64,000 nucleotides of DNA, taken from positions 62,001 through 126,000 of the forward strand of contig KQ964271.1 of NCBI GenBank assembly GCA_001566295.1, written 5' to 3'. The translations under genes and the position numbers were made by a program. Positions 22,098 to 32,827 of the stretch are shown here, piece after piece. Each line of letters opens with the position of its first letter. The stretch's first letter is position 1. The stretch is from Microdochium bolleyi. Lineage: Eukaryota > Ascomycota > Sordariomycetes > Xylariales > Microdochiaceae. The notes beneath the pieces are model-generated. The model was not told the origin of the DNA, did no database searches, and saw nothing but the letters and a program-made list of their open reading frames with translations.

Positions 22098-23522
22098 TCA
22101 ACGCAGCCCACAGTCCGTCCGCCCTCCCCAGAACTCCCTTCCCAGGCTCGTATACCGCCCGCAAGGCATCCTCACTGTCTCACAGCACGCGACGACAAAC
22201 ATGGCCGCCATCCACGCGAACACCACCACCGTGTAGCACTTGTACCACAGCCTGCCCATGCACGGGAGCACGGTGGACCGGATTCCCGCGCCGTCTGCGC
22301 TCCCGCCGCGGCCCGTGTGCCGCGCGGGGACCATGGAGTAGTAAACGTACACGCCGCACGAGACGGTCATGAAGAAAATGTAGAACGAGCCGTTGAGGAG
22401 GGTGGTGACGGAGCGGCGGAAGGTGTCGCCGACCAAGGGGGTGCCTTTGAGCAGGGCAAGAGCCCAGACGGCGAGCATGAAGAGCAGGTAGGTGGTGCGG
22501 AAGAGGATGCTAGGAACATAGGAGGTCGGGCGGAAGCGGTCGGGTGCTGCCGGGCCCTGGTTCAGCTGATCATGACCAGGGCGTGTTGGCTGCTGTCTCT
22601 CAATTGTGTCGGGAGAGTCGTACTTCTCTTCGTCGTGAAGAGGGCCTGTCAATCCCGAGTATGTATATCCCGTCCTCCGGCCTCCAAAGCCTGTGCCAGA
22701 CCCAGCCTCACCACTGCCACGCGCGACCCTGCTCGCCGCAAGTTCCATCCAGACCTCGTCCCGCGCCGCATACCCGAACCCGGTGCTCGTCAGCCAGTAC
22801 GCCGCCGTCAGCCGGAACAGCCCGATGAGCGTGAACGGGAAGAAGGCGTTGTCGACGGCGTCCTGCAGGCCCGTGTTGGCGCCCTCGACGCTGCTGCTCC
22901 GGCCCACGCCGCCCGCCAGCACGTACAGCGCCTGTACGCCCTGCAGCGTGATGATGGCCGTCTTGACCGTCTCCCAGGACAGCAGCTCCGCGTGCGCGTG
23001 CAGGGGCAGCGCGGTGCAGTACGGGATGCTTGCGGTGATCATGGCCTCGGTGCCGTTCCAGCCGCCGATGGTGGTGGTAGTATTCCTCTGTCGTCGTCTC
23101 CGGCTCGGCCTGTCCGTTGTCCGCATTCCGTGGTTGACAGGCCCGTACGCCACGTCACTCTCAACGTCGTCATCGTCATCCCCCTCGTACTGCACCGGCG
23201 TCCCCGTCCAGAACAGCGCGTTGCTGGCCGCCAAGTCCGCGACGCCCCAGTCGCGCGCGCGGATGCGCCGGTCCGCAATGGCCGCGTACCGCCAGAGAAT
23301 CGACGTTGGGTTGTACAGACATATCGAGTCGTGCCAGCTCGGCCGCTGGCAGTACTGGGACGAGAGAATCGACGGGTGCGGTGTGCCCGCCGCGATGTGT
23401 GCGATCAGGGGCGCGAGCGAGACGGTGAAAAGCGTGATCCACTCGCTAAATGGAATGTTCTGCTCCTGCTGGGACTGCGCGTTGAAGGGGTAGATGAGGA
23501 CCGAGGAGGAGGCTTGGCCCAT
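22098..23522 (-). CDS. Polytopic membrane protein of unknown function
   Basis: Single exon of 474 residues, taking the ATG at 23522; the open frame extends to 23621, but the added residues look non-coding. Several hydrophobic segments are visible: WITLFTVSLAPLIAHIA near the N-terminus, AIITLQGVQALYVLAGGV, FPFTLIGLFRLTAAYWL, ILFRTTYLLFMLAVWALALL, FYIFFMTVSCGVYVYYSM and YTVVVFAWMAAMFVVACC. An acidic DDDDD patch and a Ser/Gly-rich loop lie between them. The conserved-looking RPSWHDSICLYNPTSILWRY lies near the N-terminus. Similar fungus-specific proteins exist, but I know no function. A role at the plasma membrane or in secretory membranes is inference. Confidence 0.75.
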   Translation of the reverse strand: MGQASSSVLIYPFNAQSQQEQNIPFSEWITLFTVSLAPLIAHIAAGTPHPSILSSQYCQRPSWHDSICLYNPTSILWRYAAIADRRIRARDWGVADLAASNALFWTGTPVQYEGDDDDDVESDVAYGPVNHGMRTTDRPSRRRRQRNTTTTIGGWNGTEAMITASIPYCTALPLHAHAELLSWETVKTAIITLQGVQALYVLAGGVGRSSSVEGANTGLQDAVDNAFFPFTLIGLFRLTAAYWLTSTGFGYAARDEVWMELAASRVARGSGEAGSGTGFGGRRTGYTYSGLTGPLHDEEKYDSPDTIERQQPTRPGHDQLNQGPAAPDRFRPTSYVPSILFRTTYLLFMLAVWALALLKGTPLVGDTFRRSVTTLLNGSFYIFFMTVSCGVYVYYSMVPARHTGRGGSADGAGIRSTVLPCMGRLWYKCYTVVVFAWMAAMFVVACCETVRMPCGRYTSLGREFWGGRTDCGLR

Positions 23523-24290
23523 GCTGGCTGCAACGGTGCTGCTCGGTGGCAGTCTTCTCGCGGTGGTATCTGAGTACAGATGAAGGCAAAAAAAGACATG
23601 ATCCGGAGCAATGGAAGACAAGAAACTGATGGACAGGATCCTGGCAATGGCTGCCTTGATGCCTGTGGCTATTCTTGGAAGAGATCCCGCACATCACTGG
23701 GATGACCCCCTGTCTGCAAGGCTGGGGAGACTCAGGGCTGCCTTCCTTGGTCTTACTTCGCCTCCCTTGTAGCATACCGCCAAGCTTGCCTCGACTACAC
23801 GCACTGTTCATCTAGAGACCGAGTGGCTGCACCAACTCCAAGCAAAGGATTATCGTTCTAACAGATATTCCAATCCGGCTCCAATCACTGCACTTTCGTG
23901 GCCACCGCTTTCAAGCATCGACAATATCCATGGATGCCTATAAATAGCGTGGCCCAAATGGCGCTTGTCCTTCTTAGGTCTAGTATAGAGTGGGGACCCT
24001 GTCAGCTGCTGGAGCGTCCAAGGTACTTACTTGTCGGGCTTTTGGATACCAATAACAGTGTCTACTTTACCGCAGACGACGAGCTCGCGTGGGCTGGTGT
24101 CTGAGCGGCCGGACATTTCTCGGTAATACATTCCCGCCCAAGACGACTATGAGGACATCTGAAACAATGCACACGTCACAGTTATAGAATGCACCAGAGG
24201 GGAAAGCATGTGTTGGTCTATATCATTTCTGCGTGTGAAAACAGTTGTCGCTCGAACGCCGAGAGATTACATTACGCCATTCCAGCCCTC
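23523..24290. other. Intergenic, about 770 bases
   Basis: Upstream region of the polytopic membrane protein gene and downstream region of the dehydrogenase gene. No gene was seen. Confidence 0.5.
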
Positions 24291-25232
24291 TCAAATGACC
24301 GTCTGCCCCTCGAGCTCCTTTTCCGTCCACTCCCACAGCTTCTCAGCGAGCGCCTGGTCGTAGATCTGGGGCTTCCCGCGACCCGTGGCACCGATCGGCT
24401 CATAGTACGTACCGGACACGATATCCTCTTTCTTCGCCGTCGACGCCCAGAGCTGGTTCAGCGTGCCCGTGGGGACATCGACGCCAACAACCATGGTGAG
24501 GAAGACAATCAGAGCGCCCGCGAACCAGTTGCCGTCCATCAGCGTGGCGGCGAGGTTGGTCCGGACGAGGCCCGGGTGCAGCGACACGGCCGTGAGCTGC
24601 GGGTTGTGCCGTGCGAGTTCCCGCGCGTACAGCGCGTTGGCGAGCTTGCTCTGGCCATAGCGGGCTCTCCCGGTCATCGCCTCGCCTGTCGTTTTGAGCG
24701 CGTCAAAGATGATACCCTCGGACGGCCCAAAGGCGTGGGCGGCAGAAGAGACGAGCACGACGCGGGCGTCGCCGTGCTGCTCTGCCGTCTTGAGGAGCAG
24801 GGGCTGGAGCAGCTTGGTCAAGAGCGCGTGGCCCATGTGGTTGGTACCAAACTGGATCTCGTACCCCTCGTCGGTGGTAGCTGCGGGGACGCCCATAATC
24901 CCGGCATTGAGGAGCAGGATATCGAGCCGATCAGCGCCATTGAGGATCTGCTTAGCCGCCGTACGGACGGACGCAAAGGAGCCCACATCTATCTGGACAA
25001 ACCGAATGTTCGCACCGGGGACTTCGGCTCTGATCTTGTCCGTAACCTCCTTTGCCTTGGCTGCGTTACGGGCGGCGAGCCAGATCTCCTTAGGCTCATG
25101 CTTGGCGAACTCGAGGACGGACTGCTGGCCTATACCGCTGGTACCGCCTGTTACGAGGATAACCTTGTCCTTGAGGGACGGGATGTCGACCTTGGGGTCA
25201 AAGGCGACGCTCTTGCTGCCTGATGCGCCCAT
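24291..25232 (-). CDS. Short-chain dehydrogenase/reductase (classical-type SDR, retinol dehydrogenase-like)
   Basis: Single exon, 313 residues. The Rossmann-fold motifs are complete: TGGTSGIG at 28-35 for the dinucleotide, D82 after the third strand, LLLNAGIMG at 107-114, N131, S162/S163, and the catalytic YGQSK at 192-196. It also has HPGLVRTNL, typical of the retinol dehydrogenase/WW-oxidoreductase-like group. A hydrophobic stretch near 238-250 (FAGALIVFLTMVVGVDV) may sit on a membrane. The substrate cannot be read. An AT-rich TATA-like sequence lies about 100 bases upstream on the coding strand near 25335. Confidence 0.92.
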   Translation of the reverse strand: MGASGSKSVAFDPKVDIPSLKDKVILVTGGTSGIGQQSVLEFAKHEPKEIWLAARNAAKAKEVTDKIRAEVPGANIRFVQIDVGSFASVRTAAKQILNGADRLDILLLNAGIMGVPAATTDEGYEIQFGTNHMGHALLTKLLQPLLLKTAEQHGDARVVLVSSAAHAFGPSEGIIFDALKTTGEAMTGRARYGQSKLANALYARELARHNPQLTAVSLHPGLVRTNLAATLMDGNWFAGALIVFLTMVVGVDVPTGTLNQLWASTAKKEDIVSGTYYEPIGATGRGKPQIYDQALAEKLWEWTEKELEGQTVI

Positions 25233-25800
25233 TGTGACGGGGGTTTGGTAGATAGTCTTGTTGCGTAATGTTTACAATGAAAGGTCTCAGACGTAGAGGA
25301 CAGGACGGGCACAACATCGAAGGGGGTTCTGCAGCTTAATATAGTTGTCGACCGTGCTATCCAAATCACATCATCTTCTGTACCCTACATGGGAGGCCCG
25401 GGCATGCCGCGAAAGCACGGGGGCTTCGCAATCCATAGATTGCCGTCAGCCACCACGCAGACCGCCAAGTTGACGGGATGAGGCAGCAGCAGTAGACGTC
25501 ACTGGGCGCACGTAGAAGGAGTTTCCAGCCATGGTGCCATTCTACGGCCAGAGACTTTTAAGGTTTGCGCAAGCGAAGCTTACAAACCATGGTGCACGCG
25601 GGAGTCTTACAAATCAGGGGCGAGCAGGTGAGTTGTGGTGGTGTTTAGGCGCGGGCTAGCCTGGGCCTCGGCACTTGGCGACCCCTGCATATTGTGCATG
25701 TGGCCGTCTCAGTGCAGCTTGAAGCATTGCTCTTTGGCATGTCATTCTCTGGACGCTGGTAATGCACTTAATGTTGAATGCTTGAACACACAGAATACGA
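25233..25800. other. Intergenic region before an orphan exon
   Basis: Contains the promoter of the dehydrogenase gene. At 25589 a short ATG frame (13 codons) ends in a good GTGAGT donor, but its phase does not match the coding-like frame at 25801, so I could not join them. Confidence 0.4.
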
Positions 25801-25986
25801 ATGCTGCTCGAGCGAGTCATCTCAGCCAACATACCGAACCCCCAGCAGTTCCTCAACTCCTTCGACACGGGGCTGGGATGCCCGCTCAACCTGGGCGACA
25901 CGCGGGTCTACGGCAGTTCGCACGCGGACATCAACTACGCGCTGGGGTCCACCAAGGCCAAGGTCCTGGGGGGCGCGGTAGGGTGA
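25801..25986 (+). pseudogene. Orphan coding-like exon, unknown family
   Basis: A 61-codon frame with near-uniform G/C third positions from VISANIPNPQQFLNSFDTG through GCPLNLGDTRVYGSSHADIN to ALGSTKAKVLGGA. It ends beside a GTAGGG donor-like sequence and is preceded by an ACACAG acceptor-like sequence. This looks like one internal exon of a real or decayed gene, but no partner exon could be placed in phase on either side. I do not recognise the protein. Confidence 0.3.
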
Positions 25987-26771
25987 GAGCGAGTGCGAAG
26001 ATCGATCTTTTCAAATGTGCCCTCTAAACCTTTTTCACACAGCAGGTATAAGTTTTCATGGTGAGATGTGTCCCCCTTTGACTCAAGCGCGACGCACATC
26101 AAGGATGGTGAACAAGGCTTGCTTGCCGGAGCCATGGATGTGTTGCATGCTACCGCGTATCGCATCTTATGGAGCACTGCCAATACCTTGCCAGCTGTGT
26201 TTGCTTGGCTACAGTCGTCATGCATTGTTGGCCCGCGCCCTTGCTGCAAACACCACTCAGGGGTGCTGTAGGAGGAGGCACGCCAGATTGGTCACGCCCG
26301 CATCGCCTTGATCGACTGTATGCCCTGTTGGACATGACTCGCCCGACTCTCTGTGCCCTGCGAATCGGAAGCCTCTCCAGGACGTTGACAACCCTCGTTC
26401 CTTACGAATCTCTATCCATATCGTAAGGTTCGAGGATAGCCGGTTTTACTGAGGCTTCACATCACTGCTTGTTGCCAAGAGCGGCTTTGCCTACTGTGGT
26501 CTACCTAAAAAGGTAGGAGTTGAGCTCGGTGGGCCGGGTGCTGTCGGCCCCAAGCCCTGCGGGGTCTCTCTATGTCCAGCCCTGTTCTGCAGGGGGGGCC
26601 GTCCGGCATTTGCGTATTCCGTCTGGCACGATTTTGACAGTTGGGTCCACATGACAGTGGTAGTCCATTACAATATCAGAATGGCAGTTGGTCCACGTCA
26701 ACTTTTTCACTGCTGAATATTCGGTTACTGGCATTCTCGTGGCAGAATCTAGCCCGTTGGCCACCACGCTC
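25987..26771. other. Intergenic upstream of the P450 gene
   Basis: No frame with coding bias. Contains the promoter of the cytochrome P450 gene. Confidence 0.45.
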
Positions 26772-29059
26772 ATGAGTCTCATCATTCTGGGCTTGGCCCT
26801 GGTTGTGTTCCTCTGGGCGGGCTCACAAGTGCTGTTCCTTGTTCGCAACTACAATGCCGCAAAGTCGATGGGCTTGCCTCTGGTTGTGGTGCCATATGAT
26901 CCCGATGGTGTTAGTCTGGCTTCTCGTTCTGCCCATGCCGGAGACACGATATCTGACATCCACGTTTCCCCTCTAGTTCATTTTCGGAGTCTTCTCTGAG
27001 CCGCTGAAACCACTCCTGCGCCGGATTCTACCCGCATCCGCTCGGCGTGCTTTTGACCTTACACTATGGGGCTGGGAGTTCCACGACAAGAGTGCCATCC
27101 ACGAGCAGCTCGGTCCGGCTTTTGTTATTGTCACGACTTCCCTAAACCGCTTCGTTACTGCTGATCCGGCCACAGCCAACGCCATCCTGGCTCGCAGGCG
27201 CGACTTTGTTCACCCAGACGTGACGACCAGCGTCATGGGATTGCTTGGTCACAACCTCGTAACTGTGAGTGGAACAAACAGCCAGCATAGCGTTTCCCCA
27301 AATACTCGACTAACGCAGCCATCCTGGGAAACAGTCTGTCGACGATTCATGGGCTCGCCAGCGCCGCATCGTGGCGCCAGCCTTGAACGAGCGGATCAGC
27401 GCTGGCGTTTGGGCCGAAAGCAAGGAGCAAGCCAACGAGCTCGCCAACGCTTTGCTCTCTTCGACAACCACCGCCACTGGAGATGCGCATGCATCCACCA
27501 AGGAGAGCATTACCGGCTTGCGAGCCATCGCCATCAACGTGCTCAAGCGTGTCGCCTATGGACGGCCCGCACCCTACGTGCTCCCGTCGGAGTCGGCAGC
27601 CAAGCCCACCCCTCATGCCGAGATGACCTACGTCGACGCCATATCGCTCTGCACTGAGCTGCTGCTTTTCGCCGCTTTCGTTCCCGGTGCCATACTGCTC
27701 CTGCCGATAATGCCCTACTCCATGCGCAGGCTCGGCATTGCCCTCAAGCGTCTCCCGAAGTTGACAAGCGATCTCCTCGACAATGAGCGTCGGGAGAGTG
27801 GTACCATCTTGACAGAGAAAGGTGTAAACTTGGGCAGTGCCGCTACTCTAGCCGCTCCAGACACTATCATAAGAACCCTCGTCCGCCTCTCGGATGAAGC
27901 CAAGGAGCAAGGAAACAATTGTGACCGAGCGAACCAAATCAAGGAACCTCACAGCGGAACCAGCGGCAGCGGGAAATCGCAGTATCTCTCCGAGGACGAG
28001 ATCGCCGGAAACCTGTTCATCTTCACAGCAGCCGGGTTTGACACGACTGCTAATACGCTCGGATTCGCGGTGACACTGCTCGCCGCACACCCACAGTGGC
28101 AGGCGTGGGTGCAGGCCGAGATCGACGCCGTTCTCCACGCTGGGAGCGGCGGCACCAGCAAAGAGCTGCAGCTGCCAGATTATGCGGAGGCGTTTCCCAG
28201 GCTTCCGCGCTGTCTGGCCCTCATGGTATGTGCAAATGCATCCTCGAGTTCGATGAATCATTCGTCGAGATACGATGATGAAGACTTGCCCCTTCACGAC
28301 AGCCCGCTGATAGACTTTCACTCACCAACACAGTTCGAGGTCCTCCGCCTGTTCCCGGCAGTGACGATGCTCATGCGCTCGACCAGCACGCCGCAGACTG
28401 TTCCCTGCTCCAATGCCTACACGACTTCATCCTCCTATTTCTCCGATGACGATAATGCCGAGCCATCGACGATCACTATCCCTGCGCCCTGTGCCGTGTA
28501 TATCAACACCATGGCCCTGCACGCCAGCTCTTCCACGTGGGACGACGCATCCGAATTCAACCCTGCGCGCTGGATCCAGCGCATCTCGCCAGGGATTAAG
28601 GACGACAACAACGACGGTAGCGACAACGATGAATCTCGAGTAAAGCTCGTACACGAAGAAGTTATAGTGGACCACAGCGCAGTCCTCGGTGTTCCGCGTG
28701 GCGGGTTCCTCCCCTGGTCCTTGGGCCCGAGGAAGTGCCCCGGGCAGAAGATGTCGCAGGTCGAGTTCGTCGCCGTCATTGCAACTCTCTTTGGGCGGTG
28801 TCACGCCGAGCCCGAGATCATCGGCGGAGACGCTCTAGGTGGCGCCGCGGAGGCGGACGACGTGGAGAAGAGAATGCAGGCCGCGAGGCAGAGGCTGCTC
28901 GACCTGACGCAGGACAGCCAGCCGCTGTTCACGCTGGCGATGAACAAACCGCGGGACGTGAGACTTCGATGGACGCCTCGGAAAAGCGCGGGCACGATGG
29001 CCGTGGCTTCAGGTGCGCCTGGGGCACGGCATCGCGCAGGTGTGAAGACTGGTGCGTAA
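26772..29059 (+). CDS. Cytochrome P450 monooxygenase with acidic/Ser inserts
   Basis: Four exons (26772-26909, 26977-27264, 27335-28225, 28334-29059), all phase 0, 680 residues. The third intron (108 bases) keeps the frame open, so retention would be silent to an ORF finder. The N-terminus is one membrane anchor (MSLIILGLALVVFLWAGSQV). P450 landmarks are a WARQRRIVAPAL C-helix region, AGFDTT at 375-380 in the I-helix, EVLR at 441-444 (ExxR) and the heme loop PWSLGPRKCPGQK with C574. Trp replaces the usual Phe seven residues before the cysteine, as in a group of fungal P450s. At 680 residues it is 100-150 longer than usual because of low-complexity inserts before and after the K-helix (SSYFSDDDNAEP, then DDNNDGSDNDESR). 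It sits in the ER membrane and needs a P450 reductase. No biosynthetic core gene lies nearby. Confidence 0.88.
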
Positions 29060-29649
29060 TGCAAAGCCTAAGACTCGATTGGCGAGCTCCTAGGAAGAAT
29101 AAAGTGCTAAATAGCATAAGATGCGTCTTCTGGTTTTCGAAATGGAATCGAGCTACGAAATAGTTCTCCTCGTGCGGGATCGATGCAACAGGTCCAGAAT
29201 TAGCTACACGACGAGCGTGCTACGAATGCTGAAGCTCGACACAGAACGATAGTTGCTTGCCCAGTTCTCTTCTTCGCTCTCCCACGTGAGAAGCTTATGT
29301 GCATGGTGGAGATTGCGTGGCGTCGCCCGATCAGCTTTCGACTGGCACTCTAACCGGAAGCCGGGAGTCTAGGTGACAATAAGGGTCTAGTCAGGTACGA
29401 TTTCGCAGCTGAACTCAGGGGTCGTTCTACTGCGCTAGGATGAAATCGCGCGACTATCGACGGTTTTGTGGACATTCCTCGATGAACTAGAGAGTCCAGG
29501 CCGGCATTGCCGTCGAGCACCGCGCCTGAGGTGAAAAGCTGAGGAACAAATAGGTGCCTGCTGCCACCCAGCCCAGCGGATCTATCCTCTTTTGCACAAT
29601 TCGGCCTTCCGCTCGCTCGTGGACATCGTCATAGCTTCGAAATCTCAGG
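29060..29649. other. Intergenic, about 590 bases
   Basis: No gene seen. Promoter and leader of the secreted Ser/Thr-rich protein gene. Confidence 0.5.
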
Positions 29650-31146
29650 ATGCGTTTCGCTGCTGTATTGGGCGTGTCGGCGTTGAGCCTTGCCGGCTCC
29701 ACCGCGGCAGCCTGCGTCAAGAAGAGCTCGAGTACCAGTGTGTACCCAGTTACGTCCTCGACCGCTGAGTCCTACTCGACATCAAAGGAAACCTCGGGAT
29801 CGAGCTCGACAACCGCGATCTCAGCCTCGGCATCGGCCTCTGACTTATCCTCTTCAGCGACTGTGCCATTCTGCAGCTCCGTGGTCGCTGCCATTGAGGC
29901 AGCCAACGATGTCGGCGCGACGGCCTTTTGTTCTTCGTACTTGGGAATCCCTGTTTACACTGCAACGACCACTATTTCCGAGTGAGTCCTAGATGAATCT
30001 CGACGGAAGATCAACCTGAGATTGACATATGCCAGGACCGCCACCGAGACCGTAACGACAACGTCCGGCACAACTACCCAAGTAACCACAGGCGTGACAG
30101 TGCAACAGACAGCTACGACAACGGCCACGGCGTATGTCACGGCGGTGACGAACGTGGTGAGCACCTTTATCATCGAGACCGACACCGTCGTCTCCATTAC
30201 GTCCTGTGCGCCGCTGCCTGCCACGACAGTCTTCAAGAGGCTCATCGCCACGTCCAAGGTGCCAGATGCTCTTAGCAACTACCCGGTGGGCGAAGGCCTC
30301 TCGTCAATGTGCAGCTGCCTCGGCATCACAGCATCGACAACCACTGCCACAGCCACTGCCCCGTCGACGCCAACCACGACAGTAACACTGCCGGTAAGTC
30401 CCACCCCCATTGCCGTTGGTCTTCCACCGTTTGACCAACAGACCAACTGACTGGTCCACCAGGTCGCCGCCACTGAGACCCAGACGGCCACCACAACTGA
30501 GTCCCCGTCCGTGACGCAGACCGTCACAGACACTCTCACCGTCACGCTGGCCGCCACCTCCGTCACCACAGTCATCAGCTACACCTCGACCTCGTACAAG
30601 CTGGCGGTCCCCACCTTCACCCTGGCCGTGCGCTACCCAGACGACAACAGCGGCGACACCAGCACCTGGCGCCGCGACAGCGACATCTGGGCCGACCAGG
30701 GCAGCAGCAGCGCCGTCATCCCGCGCGGGTCCATGCCTCCGCCAGGTGGTACCAACGTCTTCTGGCTGCCTGGGCCAGACGAGCGGGACGGCTTCGGCTA
30801 CCCCCTAGTACACGGCGTCATCAGGGTCGCGAACCTGTTCACGCCCCGGTATACCTACACGCAGGGCAGCACCACCGTGGTACTCGGTTCCCTGAATCGG
30901 GTGACGGGTGCCAACGCCCAGAAGCTGGTCGTCTGCCAGCTCGTCGCGGGGCCCGGCGCCGATGGGCGGAGCAAGGTCAACTCTGACGGCACGTGTCCCC
31001 TGGCTTGCGGGTCAGCGGTGGGAGAAGATGTCAGCTTCCGCTGCACTTCGAACAGCAACAACTGGAACGTCGGCTCCAAGAGTGCGGCAGAGGCGGCTGG
31101 GTGCAGCCGCTTCGTGCCGTACGTGGTGGGAGCAGTACCGGTGTAG
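29650..31146 (+). CDS. Secreted Ser/Thr-rich protein with DGTCPLxC C-terminal domain (family member 1)
   Basis: Exons 29650-29981, 30036-30393 and 30463-31146 (phases 2 and 0), 457 residues. Signal peptide MRFAAVLGVSALSLAGSTAA; a Ser/Thr-rich stretch; a paired-cysteine block ending AFCSSYLGIP; a long Thr/Val-rich mucin-like section; FKRLIATSKVPDALSNY, then SSMCSCLG; and a C-terminal domain with SDGTCPLACG, then VSFRCTSNSNNWNVGS and a final Cys. The same order of blocks and the same two intron positions and phases occur in the genes at 56538-57936 and 59245-60664, so these are paralogues. No GPI signal. It is probably a heavily O-glycosylated secreted or wall-associated protein; function unknown. 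Confidence 0.8.
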
Positions 31147-31741
31147 GAGCTTAGCTGGGCATCTGTGCGCGATGAGATAGCCATGTAGCCCGATACTCTG
31201 GGTAGCGCAGCGAGTCCTGTTAGTCATTTACCAGTACCAATAAATCACTGTTTCCAGTCCACTGGGTCTGCTGCGTATCGTTTCAGTCGCTGTCACCTTC
31301 GCAAAGCTGGTCTGCACCGCGAAATTCGCGCCATGTGAGCCTGCCACGGCACGACAGGAGCTCATGGCGCTGCTAGCGAGCCGCAGTTCATAGAGAATCA
31401 CCTCATGGGAGGCTCTCAGGCGTGGTGCAGAACAGCCCATGGATCCCATCGATTTGCGAATTTGCTGCTGCCGCTTTCAGCGCTCGGGCGTCCCGAGTCT
31501 TCAAATCGTCCCGTCGCCGTCAAATCAAGCCCTGTGGTTTCGGAGATGGAACCACAGCCGAGTGCCAGAACTACACTTTCAAAGGGCACAGATGAGATCG
31601 AGCGGTACTTAAAGTGCCCTTCTCCCACGGACATGAAAGCCATCTTTCTGCACCACTCAAGACTTCGACATCTCTCTAAGCCTCACCACCAGTATCAACC
31701 ACTTCAACCTCTTTACCTCTGCGAAGAAGACACCTATCACC
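31147..31741. other. Intergenic, about 600 bases
   Basis: No gene seen. Promoter region of the small four-helix membrane protein gene. Confidence 0.5.
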
Positions 31742-32284
31742 ATGGGCAGAAACAGCTTCCGCAACATGTGGCCCACGTATGTCGTGATGCCGACCTGGGT
31801 CATCCAGGTGGCACTCAGCCTCACGTACGTGGTTATGTGCAGTCTCACGATCGCCCATGGCACCCGGGCCGAAACAGTCCCCCCGGAGTAGTAAGTCCAT
31901 TCCCACCCAGCACCGACTCCTTACCATACCAGGCTCTCGTCCCCATCCCATTAACTCTTGACCCGCGATAGCTGCTTCGCCCTCACGGTCCTCATCCTGA
32001 CCTCGGCCTCCGCCACGCTGGTCTTCGTCCTCGTCGAGGGCGCCCTCTGGGCCACAACCAAGCTCAGCCCCTCGCTCGTGCTCGCCTTCGCGTCCGCCAA
32101 GGCGGCCATGTGGACCGCCTACATGATCACGATGGCCATCGGCACGCACAACAAGCTCATCCCGCTCATCAACGTCGTCGTCGAGATGCCTATCACCGTC
32201 TTCCTCGCGGGCACGGCGCTCGCCCAGCTCGCCATCGCCGCCAAGTTCTGCGGCTACCGGCCCCCTGCGAGCGCGATGGTTTGA
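31742..32284 (+). CDS. Small four-helix membrane protein, unknown function
   Basis: Exons 31742-31890 and 31972-32284 join in phase 2 across a GTAAGT...TAG intron; the first exon is too short for a simple ORF search. The product has 153 residues and about four membrane helices: YVVMPTWVIQVALSLTYVVM, FALTVLILTSASATLVFVLV, VLAFASAKAAMWTAYMITMA and VVVEMPITVFLAGTALAQLA. The termini are short. The layout resembles MARVEL-like small fungal membrane proteins, but I see no diagnostic motif. The start MGRNSFRNMW was chosen because it is the first ATG giving a correct splice phase. Confidence 0.65.
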
Positions 32285-32827
32285 ATCAAGAGCCGCCCAA
32301 CGCCAGGGGCACTCGGTGCGACACAGAGTCTCGCTTGTCATGTGGAAGCTCATGCTGTGCGGGCTGTGATTCCATGGGGGTTCGATCCACAATTTTGGCG
32401 CTTCATCAAGGCGGACATGGCTTGGAGTTTGTTCTGTTTTCTGTTCTTGCTATCCTAGGTTGGCTCTCCAGGGAGTCAGATCAGTGTAGAGGGTCTCGCT
32501 GTCGTTTCTAGTGACGCGGTGCAACAAAGCAATCTGCTATTCTAACCTCGGTCTGGCTTCATGTCCACTTGAGATACTGCTGCAGAGGATCTTGTCAGAT
32601 TTTCATCCTCGGCCCTCGTAGGAATAACGGCAAGGCTCCAAGTCGTCTCGGCACCATTCCGCTAAAGGCCCATGCCCATGCTCTCGTGACGATATCATGC
32701 TATGGGGCATCGAAGGAAATGTCCGGTGCCTCCATTCTTGCGGCTCCTTGTCACGACCAAAAGCTGGCAGAAACTGGAACGGACAGCTTCACCACTCCCC
32801 GCCTCCGTCTGGCACATACATACATGC
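32285..32827. other. Convergent intergenic region
   Basis: Between the 3' ends of the small membrane protein gene and the second lectin-like gene. No gene seen. A tRNA-B-box-like string at 32379 was judged accidental. Confidence 0.5.

Noticed and set aside
22026..23573. 515-codon plus-strand frame
   Set aside because: Exact antisense of the polytopic membrane protein. GC-rich third positions remove stops on the other strand; composition is Arg/Pro/His-rich with no domain.
24189..25223. 344-codon plus-strand frame
   Set aside because: Antisense shadow of the short-chain dehydrogenase, which has all its motifs on the minus strand.
26772..29059. P450, dehydrogenase and phosphate transporter considered as a biosynthetic gene cluster
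   Set aside because: No polyketide synthase, peptide synthetase, terpene cyclase or other core enzyme is present in the window.
32379..32388. GGTTCGATCC, a second tRNA B-box-like string
   Set aside because: Same reason: no A-box or cloverleaf can be drawn around it.
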